Assembly (NCBI GenBank): GCA_000969725.1
Contig: JXSR01S022397.1
DNA from: Ophiothrix spiculata
Taxonomy: Eukaryota > Echinodermata > Ophiuroidea > Amphilepidida > Ophiotrichidae
Length of the DNA stretch: 29,407 bases
Direction: 5' to 3' (one strand)
The notes under the pieces: model-generated
What the model was told of the DNA's origin: nothing
What the model saw: the letters and a program-made list of their open reading frames with translations, nothing else
Database searches by the model: none
Program-made: the position numbers and the translations under genes
Part shown: piece after piece, positions 19,090 through 28,337 of the stretch
How positions within the stretch are numbered: position 1 is the first letter of the stretch
Layout of the letters: each line of letters opens with the position of its first letter

Positions 19090-19810
19090 GCCAGTTCTTG
19101 AATAAGTAGAAAACATGTGTTAGGAATTTGACATGGTTTCTGCAAACTGAATTGTGCATAAAATTGTCAATGAACTTTAAAATTTCCCTCAAGGACCATC
19201 CAGGAAATTGTGAAATGGGGATCTGGGTTGAAGCAAGGAAATAGAAAGGGGCCAGCAGTTGGATCCATTTCACTCAAGGTTGAAATGGATGGAGCATGGT
19301 ATGCAAGAGAGCACCTACTTTCTATGAATGTATTTCCAGAGACCCTTTGCAATAATAATAAGCACTAAAATACATTTATGTTGGGGAAAAGATATTCCAT
19401 CTCAATTTTTGTCTGAAGCATAGCCCAAGCCCAGTTAACTACTTAACTTTGCAACTCCTTAGAAGCAATTTGTTGACTTGCATTTTCAACTGCACTGTCA
19501 GCACGAAGTATTTCTGCAAGCTTAAAAACATTCAAAACTTCATTTTATATCAGACAACCCAGATATGCAACGGTCGTAGGGGTGTGGTGGTTGGATATGG
19601 TGGATTAGGGCATACGCGGTATCATAACACACCTGGGTATAGAATATATATACCTTTGTACGTAAAACAGAGTTATAGTGTAACTTTATCGTATTGCGAC
19701 ATGAGACGGGTCAGAATAATATTAAAGCCAGGATGATACGTCGCAAATTCATAATTTTTCCACAAAATTGACCATTAAAGCCATAATAGAATTCTGATTG
19801 ACAAAACAAT
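19090..19810. other. unannotated stretch
   Basis: Overlapping open frames of 61-95 codons (19055-19352 minus, 19449-19736 plus) have no domain signature. The segment near 19567-19740 is somewhat GC-richer (CGGTCGTAGGGGTGTGG...) and may be a repeat fragment, but no second copy was seen. Confidence 0.35.
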
Positions 19811-19812
19811 GA

Positions 19813-19821
19813 CCGAAATTT
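19813..19821 (+). repeat. target-site duplication CCGAAATTT, left copy
   Basis: An exact 9-bp match to 20420-20428, directly abutting the element terminus. Confidence 0.85.
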
Positions 19822-20419
19822 GGGATGGTACAATTTGTGACCCCACATTTGTGACCCCACTTTATTCTTGCCAATTTTACACCAATATCACAAAAAAATA
19901 TATTTTTACGCATTTTTAAAATCACCCGAGGTCATTAAGGGGGTCTTAAAGGGGGTCGAATGGGGTCAAAGGTCAAATTTTCAAAATGCTCCGATTGACC
20001 TGAAATTTGATATGGATGTACTTTAGGACATCCTGAGCAACATAAACACATTTTAAAAATCATCCAAGGTCATTAAGGTTTTTTTAGGGGGGTGGAAAGG
20101 GGTGAAAGGTCGAATTGGCAGATATTGATTTCTAATGATTTCTAAAAATATTTTCAAATTTGTTCAAATTTGACGCGGAAGTGACCCTTAATGACCTCTG
20201 AAATGTGTTTATGTTGCTCAGGATGTCCTAAAGTACTTCCATATCAAATTTCAGGTCAATCGGAGCATTTTGAGAATTTGATCTTTGACCCCTTTCGACC
20301 CCCTTAATGACCTCGGATGATTTTTGAAATCCGTATGAATATATTTTGTGTGATATTGGTGTAAAATGGGCAAGAATAAAGTGGGGTCACAAAAGTGGGG
20401 TCACAAATTGTACCATCCC
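19822..20419. mobile_element. 598-bp long-TIR foldback element, Mutator-like
   Basis: The ends, GGGATGGTACAATTTGTGAC and its complement, are identical for at least 20 bp. The arms (about 19822-20079 and 20184-20419) stay similar along their whole length, roughly nine bases in ten by eye; one difference is an extra TTAAAGGGGGTC-like insertion in the left arm. The loop is about 100 bp. The left arm also contains a direct repeat of an AATCAYCCRAGGTCATTAAGG module (about 19919 and 20057). A perfect 9-bp target duplication flanks it. Long arms plus 9-bp duplication fit the Mutator/MULE superfamily. No transposase is encoded, so it would depend on an autonomous relative. The region has no ORF of note. 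Confidence 0.9.
19963..19975 (+). promoter_or_regulatory. DR1 nuclear-receptor-like motif GGGTCA-A-AGGTCA
   Basis: Two RGGTCA half-sites are separated by one base, the arrangement known to bind HNF4, RXR heterodimers and COUP-TF. The right arm carries the mirrored form, TGATCTTTGACCCC, with one half-site changed. Exact AGGTCA/TGACCT hexamers in the element are at 19929, 19970, 19996, 20067, 20192, 20253 and 20308. Presence of the motif is seen; binding is inference. Confidence 0.35.
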
Positions 20420-20428
20420 CCGAAATTT
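20420..20428 (+). repeat. target-site duplication CCGAAATTT, right copy
   Basis: Exact partner of 19813-19821. Confidence 0.85.
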
Positions 20429-20695
20429 ATACTTACACAAGTTATCTTCTTATATGCATGGTCATATTCGCCAGGTGATCTTTTTTGACTGAGATGTTTT
20501 GCTTGATATTCATATAGAACGGTACACAATACAAGGTGAAATGTATTTAGGTGACCTGAGTTAGTGTTTTGGGTACATTTACCTACGGTGGGGTGATAGC
20601 GTCAAGAATCATCAAAAATTTGAACTTGTATATATTTCTCATGTCTACCTTATATATTGATCAATTCTGTGGCACAATTAAGAGTCTTACCCTTT
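20429..20695. other. unannotated AT-rich stretch
   Basis: Nothing recognised between the foldback element and the SINE relic. Confidence 0.4.
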
Positions 20696-20699
20696 TTGA

Positions 20700-20778
20700 C
20701 TATAGCAGGGCTCAAACTCCTGACCAACTGATTGGGAGTCAAGCACTTTTTAATAGACTACGCATTCATAAGCATTGA
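20700..20778 (-). mobile_element. tRNA-derived SINE relic, minus strand
   Basis: On the minus strand the order is TAGTCTATTAAAAAGTGCTT, TTGACTCCCAATCAG, then AGTTTGAGCCC (20718-20708), a B box with one change from the consensus. The A-box region (around 20760) is degraded. The 'gcttgactcccaatcagttggtcaggag' order is that of a tRNA anticodon-arm-to-T-arm segment. A relic, not a gene. Confidence 0.5.
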
Positions 20779-20852
20779 TGAGACAAAATATCAGAACTAT
20801 TGCGGTTGCTTGTCGCAGATACCTTTACCAGTTTTATTACAGGTATGGGACC

Positions 20853-20874
20853 ACACAGGTAGCTGTACCTGTGT
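20853..20874. repeat. palindrome ACACAGGTA-GCTG-TACCTGTGT
   Basis: Nine-bp perfect arms surround a 4-bp centre. Two further AGGTAT words flank it (20841 and 20881). Paired CAGGTA/TACCTG words are E2-box-like, but function is not established. Confidence 0.5.
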
Positions 20875-20879
20875 TTCAC

Positions 20880-22625
20880 CAGGTATCAAATGAAGTTATA
20901 AGAAGTTAAAACTGAAATGAAAGGGAAATGTAATAAAGGTACAGGAATTACGGTCTACTGCAAATGAGAGTGTGCACAATTTTGTTGTATTATTTTCAAG
21001 CATGCGGCATGGGACTCGATTTACTAGATATAGGCAATAGGGATTTCCAAGCATAAATTTAGGATACATTTTTGGAGTGTTTCTTTTGGCTCACGAACAA
21101 ATAAAATATTATAAAAATTGTATTGTTACCTTTTCTCAAAATATTACAAAAGTGCTATAGTAATGAACTTAATTATGTTATTCCAAATTGTCAGATGTGA
21201 CAGAAGTTGTATTTTTCCGCAAATTTGCTAACGGTTTAACATGCCAGGGATGCCGGAAGAACAGCAGTGATCAGTTACTTAACCAGCAACCAGTAATTGT
21301 TTTCAAGATAACTTTTTAAATCAAAATATTTAGTAATTTACGAAGAACCACATACCTGGTTGCTACGATTTACAATTTTATTGTTTTTAGTTTTCCCAAA
21401 TGCAAAAATAGGAGTAACATAAAAATCTGATGTTCTATGTATCACTTTTAGGTTATGTTCTCTTTATCACTTACTTTCATGCTTTGGTTAGATAACATAA
21501 CTAGGGAGAGGCAGTGTTTTTGTCTTCCCTATTGATAATTATCTAATATACAGAACGAAAATCTAAATATTTTGATATATTTCAACTTTTCAAATTCATA
21601 TCTAGAAGAGGCATTTCTATTTTACTTGAACTTCTAGTTTGGTGAAATATCAGTTTTTTTGTAAAATTTGTTTGGAAATGTAACTGTGTATACCTTCTAA
21701 ATATTTACCCCTTGTTAAAAGTTTAGGTGACAGTTACTATAACAACAGGAATGTTTGACAAGTAAAGTGGTAACAGATCATCATGTACATTAAACCAAAA
21801 TTAGTAGACGCTGTAGGCCTATAAAAGTGCACACCACCCATTGCACGTGAGAGAACGCACCTCTGATGGTTTTCATCTGGGTAAAAATTTTGATACTGTT
21901 TACAAAATTTGATTTTGCAATTGACAAGAGGTGGGTGAAACATTCAAGGGTTTAATCTGGTTCAAACAGCTGAGAGGTAGTGTAACAAGATGAGTTGGAT
22001 AAGAAAATAAGATGTTGACAGAAGGGACTCAAGCTCAGTTTTAGTATTAAAATCAGATTTTACAGATAGCTACTGGGGCTTAACTTGGTGGATTATTTGA
22101 TACTCAGATTAGACATTTAGGTGCATGCAATAAAGTTAGATTGCAAACCAAATTTTCAGTAAAAAATACATTAAAAATCATTTTAATTCTTTTGTTGGAC
22201 CATTTTGATGTAGCTCTCACTTTAATGATAAGTAAAGGCTGACCAACATGATCCCTGGATCAGAGGAGAATAGTGGTATTAGAATAAACTCTTTAAAAGA
22301 AATTGGTGTAATGATCTTTTTATCATTATTATTTTTATCATTTAGTTGAATTATCATCATCATTGTTCCTTTAAAGTTTTTGGGTTTGTACACAATTTGA
22401 GAAACCTGTTGCGCCAATTTGTCCAACTCCTGCACCAATATAATACCTCTCTTATCATTTTGGCTTATGTTTTTGAATAAATTGCACATCTCAAATATGT
22501 GGTGATTTGAACAAAAATGTTTGAAAATGACAAGTTCTGTGTTGCGCTTTCCAAGGCTATAAATAACTTGGGTTTGTTAATTTTGTTAATATGGTCACTT
22601 TTACAAAATTGATATAGACAGACAG
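20880..22625. other. unannotated AT-rich stretch
   Basis: No gene recognised over 1.7 kb. A short inverted pair AGCAACCAG / CTGGTTGCT (about 21282 and 21355), a TAGGCCTA octamer (21814-21821) and an imperfect ATT/ATC trinucleotide stretch (about 22318-22368) are all I can see. The 90-codon minus-strand frame (22217-22489) is N/K/I-rich and overlaps that trinucleotide stretch. Confidence 0.4.
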
Positions 22626-22790
22626 GGGAAGCAGGTTGGCGCAGCAGTAGTTTCCTCGCCTTTCACCAATGAGGTTCCGGGTTCGAGCCCCGTGCCCGGC
22701 GCTTTATGTGCATTTGGTTTCAGTCCATGCTCTCTTCCGCAGGTTTTTCCTCCGGGTCCTCCGGTTTTCCTCCTGCACTAAAACTGAATA
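22626..22790 (+). mobile_element. tRNA-derived SINE with conserved-looking 3' module
   Basis: The A box TGGCGCAGCAG (22637-22647) and B box GGTTCGAGCCC (22680-22690) are both perfect consensus matches, 43 bp apart. Downstream (about 22743-22778) lies TTTTTCCTCCGGGTCCTCCG followed by GTTTTCCTCCTGCAC, a string resembling the 'TCTCCGGGTACTCCGGTTTCCTCC' segment that I recall as widespread in animal repeats. The 3' end and target duplication are not defined. This is a different tRNA head from the one at 17455. Confidence 0.75.
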
Positions 22791-22799
22791 TTAAAGAAA

Positions 22800-23030
22800 G
22801 ATCTAGGACCCCAATGGAAATAAGCTTCATTATAGAATTTCTTGGGTTATCCTTGTCTATCAGCCTAAAGAACTCTTTCTTTTATAGGGTTATTGCACAT
22901 CCATATATGGTTCAAAATGTTTTAATAGGCCTTTCCCTCCCTTCCATGTAAAATTAAACCTTAGGCTGTTGAAAATAATAAGGAAAGCAGTGTATAAGAC
23001 AGTTAAATATGCTCTGTGATTGTTGTGACT
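22800..23030. other. unannotated stretch
   Basis: AT-rich. It is part of a 187-codon minus-strand open frame (22890-23453) that mostly lies over the degenerate repeat region downstream. Confidence 0.35.
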
Positions 23031-24013
23031 CTTTAACCCTAACCCTGACAGTGACATTTCCCAATAACACCTGGGCAACACATACCATACAGAGAGATAT
23101 GTGCAGGATCCTACACGATACAGCAAGCTACAACACAGCCTGTAGGTTCTAGTAACCTGATACACACTATCTGTGTGTGGCTGGATGTCCCAGTAACCTG
23201 GGCATCCTCTCAAAACATACAGAATTGTCTTGTCTAGGATCCTTGACTTTTTCACATATATAACCATGATAACACATGTGTATTGTGTAGGTTTGTGTAG
23301 AATGGTATTTTGTAGACTTATCATTTTTGACACAGGCCTATAATAACCCACCTCGTGTCGGGTCAGGGTTGGGCTCAAGACCTGGGATGAAAGCACCATA
23401 TACCTGCCACACATCCCCTCTAAATATAAACAATAAATTAGAAAACAAATCATGAAGAAAATTTAAATTTATTATCACCCACCAATTCTCTAATAGTATA
23501 TTCCAATTTTGAACCTAAACATTGAACTTGACCATTTGAACTTAGTCTTTGGATAAACAGTCTTGACCTTGCATTAGTTTTGACCTTACATTAGTTTTGA
23601 TATAATTTTATGTTCAATGTTATAGGAACTAAGGTCATGGCATAGTTGAACTAATGGTTTTAAATAGATGATACAAACATATATACTATGGAGAAAGACA
23701 TACAAACGTTATAAAAAAGTTAACATAAAAAATAAAAATAAAAAATAAATAACTACCTCCAACATTACCCTCCCCCCTGAAAAACCCAATCACTGAAATA
23801 CCATACACTTGTATTGGCTAGGATTCTAAACATGTCTCTCTGTGTGGTTGTATGTGTCCTCTAGGATTCTGTATCTTATCACTAGCTGTGTTGTGCTTGT
23901 ACGTTGTAGGTTTCTACTGACTTTCAGTGTGTAACTATGCACAGGATCCTACACCATACGACTGTAGGGTTGTATCCTGCCTGTATGGCGCAGGTTGGTT
24001 AGGGTTAATAAAG
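23031..24013. mobile_element. about 1-kb degenerate repeat region with TTAACCCTAACC-type inverted ends
   Basis: The left end CTTTAACCCTAACC (23031-23044) faces GGTTAGGGTTAATAAAG (23997-24013) at the right. Between them, diverged modules recur in both orientations: AGGATCCTACAC(G/C)ATAC at about 23107 and 23943; the complement-like TAGGATCCTTGAC / TAGGATTC at about 23235 and 23819; CTGTGTTGT...TGTAGGTTTCTA (about 23888) with its reverse at about 23129-23155; and paired GGTTACTGGGACATCC-type words (minus strand, 23180-23205). A foldback or satellite-derived element is the best fit, but boundaries and superfamily are uncertain. The 187-codon minus frame covers part of it and is Cys/Tyr-rich with internal echoes of the DNA repeat. 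Confidence 0.45.
23726..23750 (+). repeat. A-rich (TAAAAA)n-like simple repeat
   Basis: A run of TAAAAA/TAAAA units inside the 23.0-24.0 kb region. Low complexity. Confidence 0.75.
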
Positions 24014-24465
24014 AAAACTTATGTCTAAATAGGGAGGGGGTGGGTTGATCCGACAAATCCCACCAGAGTCAGAGGGAAACAAAGTGAGACAGGTGCAGAC
24101 TATTTAGAAATGGAGAGAATTAACTAATAACGATAAATGCAACACCTTGTTATAGAATTAGCGATAAAAGTGCAAATTCTTGGCAACCATCTTGTTGAGG
24201 AAATCGTTGCTCAGTCCAAGTTACAGATTAGAGCATTGAATTATTTGTAGGAGATTTAACTGTAACATGAACTAGCCAGTGCTGCATTGCCCCTCCTTTA
24301 GTTTAAGACATCTGATGACGGATTCAATTCGCAAGTCTAATCACAAAGTTTAAAGGAACAGGAGTTGGTAATCCAATATTTGACATGTTTTTGTATCAGG
24401 GAATTGGGGATTTTTGTGAGATGATACAAGAGATTTCTTATACTAACTTTAAGAAATAGGATACA
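24014..24465. other. unannotated AT-rich stretch
   Basis: Nothing recognised. The AATTCTTGGCAA word at about 24175 echoes the repeat pair that follows. Confidence 0.4.
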
Positions 24466-24469
24466 GTTC

Positions 24470-24545
24470 CTTGGCAAGTTTGTTGAAAGGCATGATTGGA
24501 TTTCTGTGAATGATTTTTATGTCAAGGGCTTGGATTTAAGCATCA
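24470..24545 (+). repeat. dispersed direct repeat, copy 1
   Basis: GTTCCTTGGCAAGTTTGTTG, GGCATGATTGGATTTCTGTGAATGAT and TGTCAAGGGCTTGGATTTAAG match 25015-25090 block for block, 545 bp downstream in the same orientation. Confidence 0.55.
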
Positions 24546-24549
24546 TAAG

Positions 24550-25010
24550 GAAAAATGGTTTTAAGTTGAAACACTTTTTGTGTTTATAAACTTGGGATAT
24601 AGGCTAGATCATCAGATTAACCCAGCCGCCCCAGCCCCCTTCCTCATCTTACAACTAATGCCCATAGATAGGTGTGTGTACACGGTTAGCTCACTTTTAA
24701 GTTTTAAAAGGTGACAGGAATTACTAATAATATTGCTCTCTTCTGCAAGTGATGGTCCCACACAACACTCTCACTGCTTTTCACTATCAGTAGGGAATAT
24801 CTTCAAAAGTATATTTCCAGAGAAAAGTTGTCCCTTAGAACTGCATTCCCCTGGTAATTTATGAGCTCTTGGAAAGCGAAAGCATGGTGCAGATTCTTCT
24901 TTCTAGCTTATGTCACTCCACTTCATCAATTTTTCCATACAAGTCTTATCATTAGTCTATTTCAGGGCTTTGCATAGTGGTGTTTTCGGAGATAGTTATT
25001 CATAAAAGTA
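24550..25010. other. unannotated stretch between direct repeats
   Basis: A short CCCAGCCGCCCCAGCCCCC tract is at about 24620. No gene or strong repeat was seen. Confidence 0.4.
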
Positions 25011-25014
25011 TACA

Positions 25015-25090
25015 ATTCTTGGCAAGCTGTTGACGGCATTGCTGAGATTTCTTTGAATGATATATATTTGTCAAGTGATTGGATTTAAGT
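25015..25090 (+). repeat. dispersed direct repeat, copy 2
   Basis: AATTCTTGGCAAGCTGTTGA, GGCATTGCTGAGATTTCTTTGAATGAT and TGTCAAGTGATTGGATTTAAG pair with 24470-24545, with substitutions and small indels. Confidence 0.55.
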
Positions 25091-25109
25091 TTCTTGAGTG
25101 GTAGGCCTA

Positions 25110-26390
25110 GTACCTAGTGTCTACAATCATGAATGATACTGCTTAGGACTGGAATGGCAAATTGCCATGTGCCCTTAAATTTCAAACATGCAGTTTGCTT
25201 CAGATACGTCAACCTTTATTAGTGAACTATTATTGGAAAGGTTAACATTCATTCAATTTCAAAACTTTGTAAGGTACCAGATCGATGTCCTACCAGCTGG
25301 AGCTATCCATCATGATGGACTATTAAGGCTAGTTTAGTTAGGGATGGTACTAGTGTTTGGCCGATCTAACCAAGATCAGAACCGAGAACAGAATCGGGCA
25401 ATTTTGGGTCAACAAAGAATGGTCTACTGTACCCAAATGCTATTTATATTTTTTTAGGTCACTTCTCAAAAAAAAAATGCCGATTTTAGGGGCCAGTACA
25501 GACTATTTGGCACATGAAATATATGATACAACTCTCCACATTTAAATTATTTCCCCTAAGACACTAATGCACCTTGGGATTAGAACGGGGATTAGATGAT
25601 ATAATATAGAATGTTGGGTTTTTTTTTCATCTCTATACCAGGCTTCAATTTAAAGGGTCATATAGGGACTTGTGAAGGAGCTAGGGCGGAGATTTGGACT
25701 CGTACAACTCTCACTCGAAATCAAACATTAGAACTTACAAGTTATGGAGTTCAGCTCTTGAGAGCTCCCATTTTAATGAAGTCTTGGTTTCTTAGGTTAC
25801 ATTTGATACAAGGAAATGTTTGAGCATGTCAACTTGAGACTTATTATAGATATAACTTACATCCAGTGCATGAGTGTGTTATCCATCGATTGGCATAATA
25901 AGACAGAAAATAGCCAATCCATTTTCATCAATGATGCACTGTTATTACCTGTTACAAGATCTTCCAAGACAGAAATTGATATGAGTATTTACAACTTTTC
26001 ACACCAATCCCATGCAATGACACCATATACAGATACGATTGGAGTAATAGGTAAGCAATTACAAATCCATTTGTAGCAATTTAAAGACAGGTGTAAATAA
26101 TAGTGCAGAAATTATTTGCATCTCACATTACATTGCTGCCAAAGTAGGTGGTCAGAAATTGTCTTCTAGAGATGTGAACATTTTCTGTCATAAAACTGTG
26201 ACAAAACTTATATTAAATTGATTTTTTTTAAAACCTGAAAAAAGCATTTAATAGAATGTGAGAAGCAAGGTTGGATGAGTTGCATAGTTAGATGCGCCAA
26301 CGTACCACTATGATCTGGGTTCCCAATTAAGCCTGAATCATATGTGAACTTAATTAGATCCATCATCCTCTCATAAGTTTTTACTTACCA
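25110..26390. other. unannotated stretch with weak exon-like open frame
   Basis: The 86-codon plus-strand frame 25816-26076 runs through ATAG|GTAAGC at about 26050, which resembles a splice donor. The encoded residues have no family that I recognise, and an in-frame stop lies 10 bp upstream of the ATG. Near 26275-26335, GTTGCATAGTTAGATGCGCC followed by GGGTTCCCAATT faintly recalls a tRNA head but fails the B-box consensus. Confidence 0.3.
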
Positions 26391-26394
26391 CATT

Positions 26395-26635
26395 GACAAT
26401 TTCAGTTTCATATGAAAGATCATCCCTTGAGAAGCTTCATTTCATTCAAATCGGTCCTACCGTTTTGATTTTATGAGCAATTTTGTATTTCACAGTTGCC
26501 CATGCTTCATGAACTGTGTAAATTTATTAATGGTTACCATAAATAAGACACATTTTTACTTATATCTCTAAAACATACCATGTTTCAGCTGTAAAATTTC
26601 AAATCGGTTGCGAGAAAAATATTAGGAAGGAATGT
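26395..26635 (-). repeat. dispersed repeat, copy 2 (minus orientation)
   Basis: On the minus strand, blocks TTTTTCTCGCAACC, GAAATTTTACAGCTGAAACATG, GAGATATAAGTAAAAATGTGTC, TATGGTAACCAT and GAAATACAAAATTGCTCATAAAAT follow the order of 9265-9450. This copy extends further than the first, and sequence beyond about 26440 is not shared. Confidence 0.6.
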
Positions 26636-26813
26636 TAAAATCAAAATTATATCATCTGAAATGGTCCCCTTTTCAGGGTGAGCCATCACATTTCAGGTTA
26701 ACAAAGTTCAATTTATTGACGCCTATGTGTAGAAAGTGACGGTTAATCTGGTACACATTTTGCCTGCTACTGTTGTAGTGAGGATATAAAACAATTTACC
26801 TGTTTCCTGAAAC

Positions 26814-26919
26814 AAATGGTCCAGGGTGCATTCTGCAGAACACTAAAAGAAATGGCCCAGGGGTGCATTTGGGGAAAGACTAAAGAAATGGTCCAGGGGT
26901 GCAATGTGCGGAAAACCGG
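26814..26919. repeat. 36-bp minisatellite, about 2.9 copies
   Basis: Units start at AAATGGTCCAGGG (26814), AAATGGCCCAGGGG (26850) and AAATGGTCCAGGGG (26886), exactly 36 bp apart. Each continues with GTGCA and a 'gcrgaaaactaaaag'-like end. Because 36 is a multiple of three, the minus-strand frame 26767-27123 stays open and reads as a 12-residue repeat (about HPWTISLVFPQM / HPWAISFSVLQN). This is probably incidental. Confidence 0.8.
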
Positions 26920-27365
26920 TTGAATTATTCCAGTATTTGATGTTAAAGATGATATGCGGCTAGCTGTACCCTGTTGCATGTCATTATGACAGCTTATATT
27001 TTCAGAGCCCATATCCCATCTCAGTAATTTTGTCGGGAACTGCAAGTGGCTCACTGCAAAACCCCTAATGGACAGGGTCCAGGGGCCTGCATTAGGACCC
27101 CTAGTGTAATACAGGGGCAACAACTGACAATTGGCTCAAGGATGGAATCCCTTGAAGCTCTGAGATTATGTTCAGGTGACTTAAAATGTGTTTGTCTGAT
27201 TTTTAGGAACAGATTTACATTCAATTTTAATTATGAAATTTATTTATTCCTGACAAGGGTCCAGAGACCCTGGAAGCTCTGCTTATTTGTTTTTTCTGAG
27301 GCACAAAACATTGGCTCTAAGAGCAGATATTCAATCATTTACGCAAGATTTTTTGTTTGTGTTTT
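26920..27365. other. unannotated stretch with minor internal repeats
   Basis: CCTTGAAGCTCTGAG (about 27150) and CCTGGAAGCTCTGC (about 27269) are related, as are small GGTCCAGGGG and GGTCCAGAGACC words. A 126-codon plus-strand frame (27046-27426) overlaps the 118-codon minus-strand frame at its start and ends in a T-run artefact. Neither has a recognisable domain. Confidence 0.35.
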
Positions 27366-27372
27366 TAAAGTC

Positions 27373-27418
27373 TTTTTTTTTTTGTTGTTGTTGTTTTTTG
27401 ACAAACAAACAAAAAAAT
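27373..27418. repeat. T-run / (GTT)n / (CAAA)n low-complexity hairpin
   Basis: T11 is followed by GTTGTTGTTG, T6, then GACAAACAAACAAAAAAA. The T/G half and A/C half are roughly complementary and can fold back. Confidence 0.7.
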
Positions 27419-27424
27419 TTACAT

Positions 27425-28335
27425 GAGATTGCTGAATAGAATCTCAACATGACATTCGTTTATATTTTCCAAAAGCATCATATTTTCTTAAAACTCCTCA
27501 ATTTTGCCATTTACCAAATGGCTCATTTTTGCCAACTTTTTATTTTGAAAGTAAACCCCACCCTTTTGCACATGCTAATGAGTGATGCTGTTTGTAGAAA
27601 TATAGATCTCAATGAATTTGTTACTAAGAAAATTCAAAATAATTTGATTTTGAATGTTTGACAATGTACATATTGTTTTCCTCCCCCTCAATGAGTAATA
27701 TATGCCTGAACTACACTGAATTGTCTCAAAATCATATTGTCTGCACGAAAATATCGGTTAAAACAGTACAGGTCCCTGACTGAGTTTAAACAAGCATAAA
27801 ATGATCTATCTAGTTACCTTGGAAACCAGAGCAACATGCTAAACATACAATCTGGATGTTGTCTGTTTCAGGATAAAAACATTAGGGTTTAACGATTTTC
27901 GTTTAGGGTGTATAAGATTATAACATAGATTGTCTTTAAAAATCTATGGTTATAATAAATGGTTTGTGATGACATTTTCAGCAGATGTTTTATGATGTGG
28001 AAGTGATGGCAGAGTTTCTTATCTGTTGAGCCATTTTCCTCGCTGAGACCCGAGCTTTAAAATTTGAGCCAATATGTCTAGTTTAATCTCTTGAATAAAT
28101 GGATCAAGTAATAATACTTTTTACTTATATGTTATGCAATTTTATTTATTTGCAGATATTATTTTATGTAATACAATCACTAAAAACATTTAGAATTCAG
28201 GTCACAATGCTCTTAAACAACAGAAAAATATTGCTCTCTTTTTAATATTACAGAGTATAGCTGATATGTCCATTTGATTTTCCAAAGATTTTCACCAATA
28301 CCTTGGTAATTGTTAAATTTGATTATATCATTTCT
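27425..28335. other. unannotated AT-rich stretch
   Basis: Nothing recognised. A 70-codon plus-strand frame (27449-27661) is of chance length. Confidence 0.45.
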
Positions 28336-28337
28336 AA

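Noticed and set aside
22626..22702. functional tRNA gene
   Set aside because: Both promoter boxes are perfect, but acceptor-stem pairing is not evident and a SINE-type 3' module follows.
22890..23453. 187-codon minus-strand ORF as a protein-coding gene
   Set aside because: It is Cys/Tyr-rich, has no recognisable domain, lies mostly over a degenerate repeat region and echoes the DNA repeats. In repeat-rich sequence such a frame can arise by chance.
26275..26335. another tRNA-like SINE head
   Set aside because: GGGTTCCCAATT does not fit the GGTTCRANNCC B box and no convincing A box precedes it.
27046..27426. 126-codon plus-strand ORF as a gene
   Set aside because: Its N-terminus overlaps another frame on the opposite strand and its C-terminus is translation of a T-run microsatellite. 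No domain is recognised.
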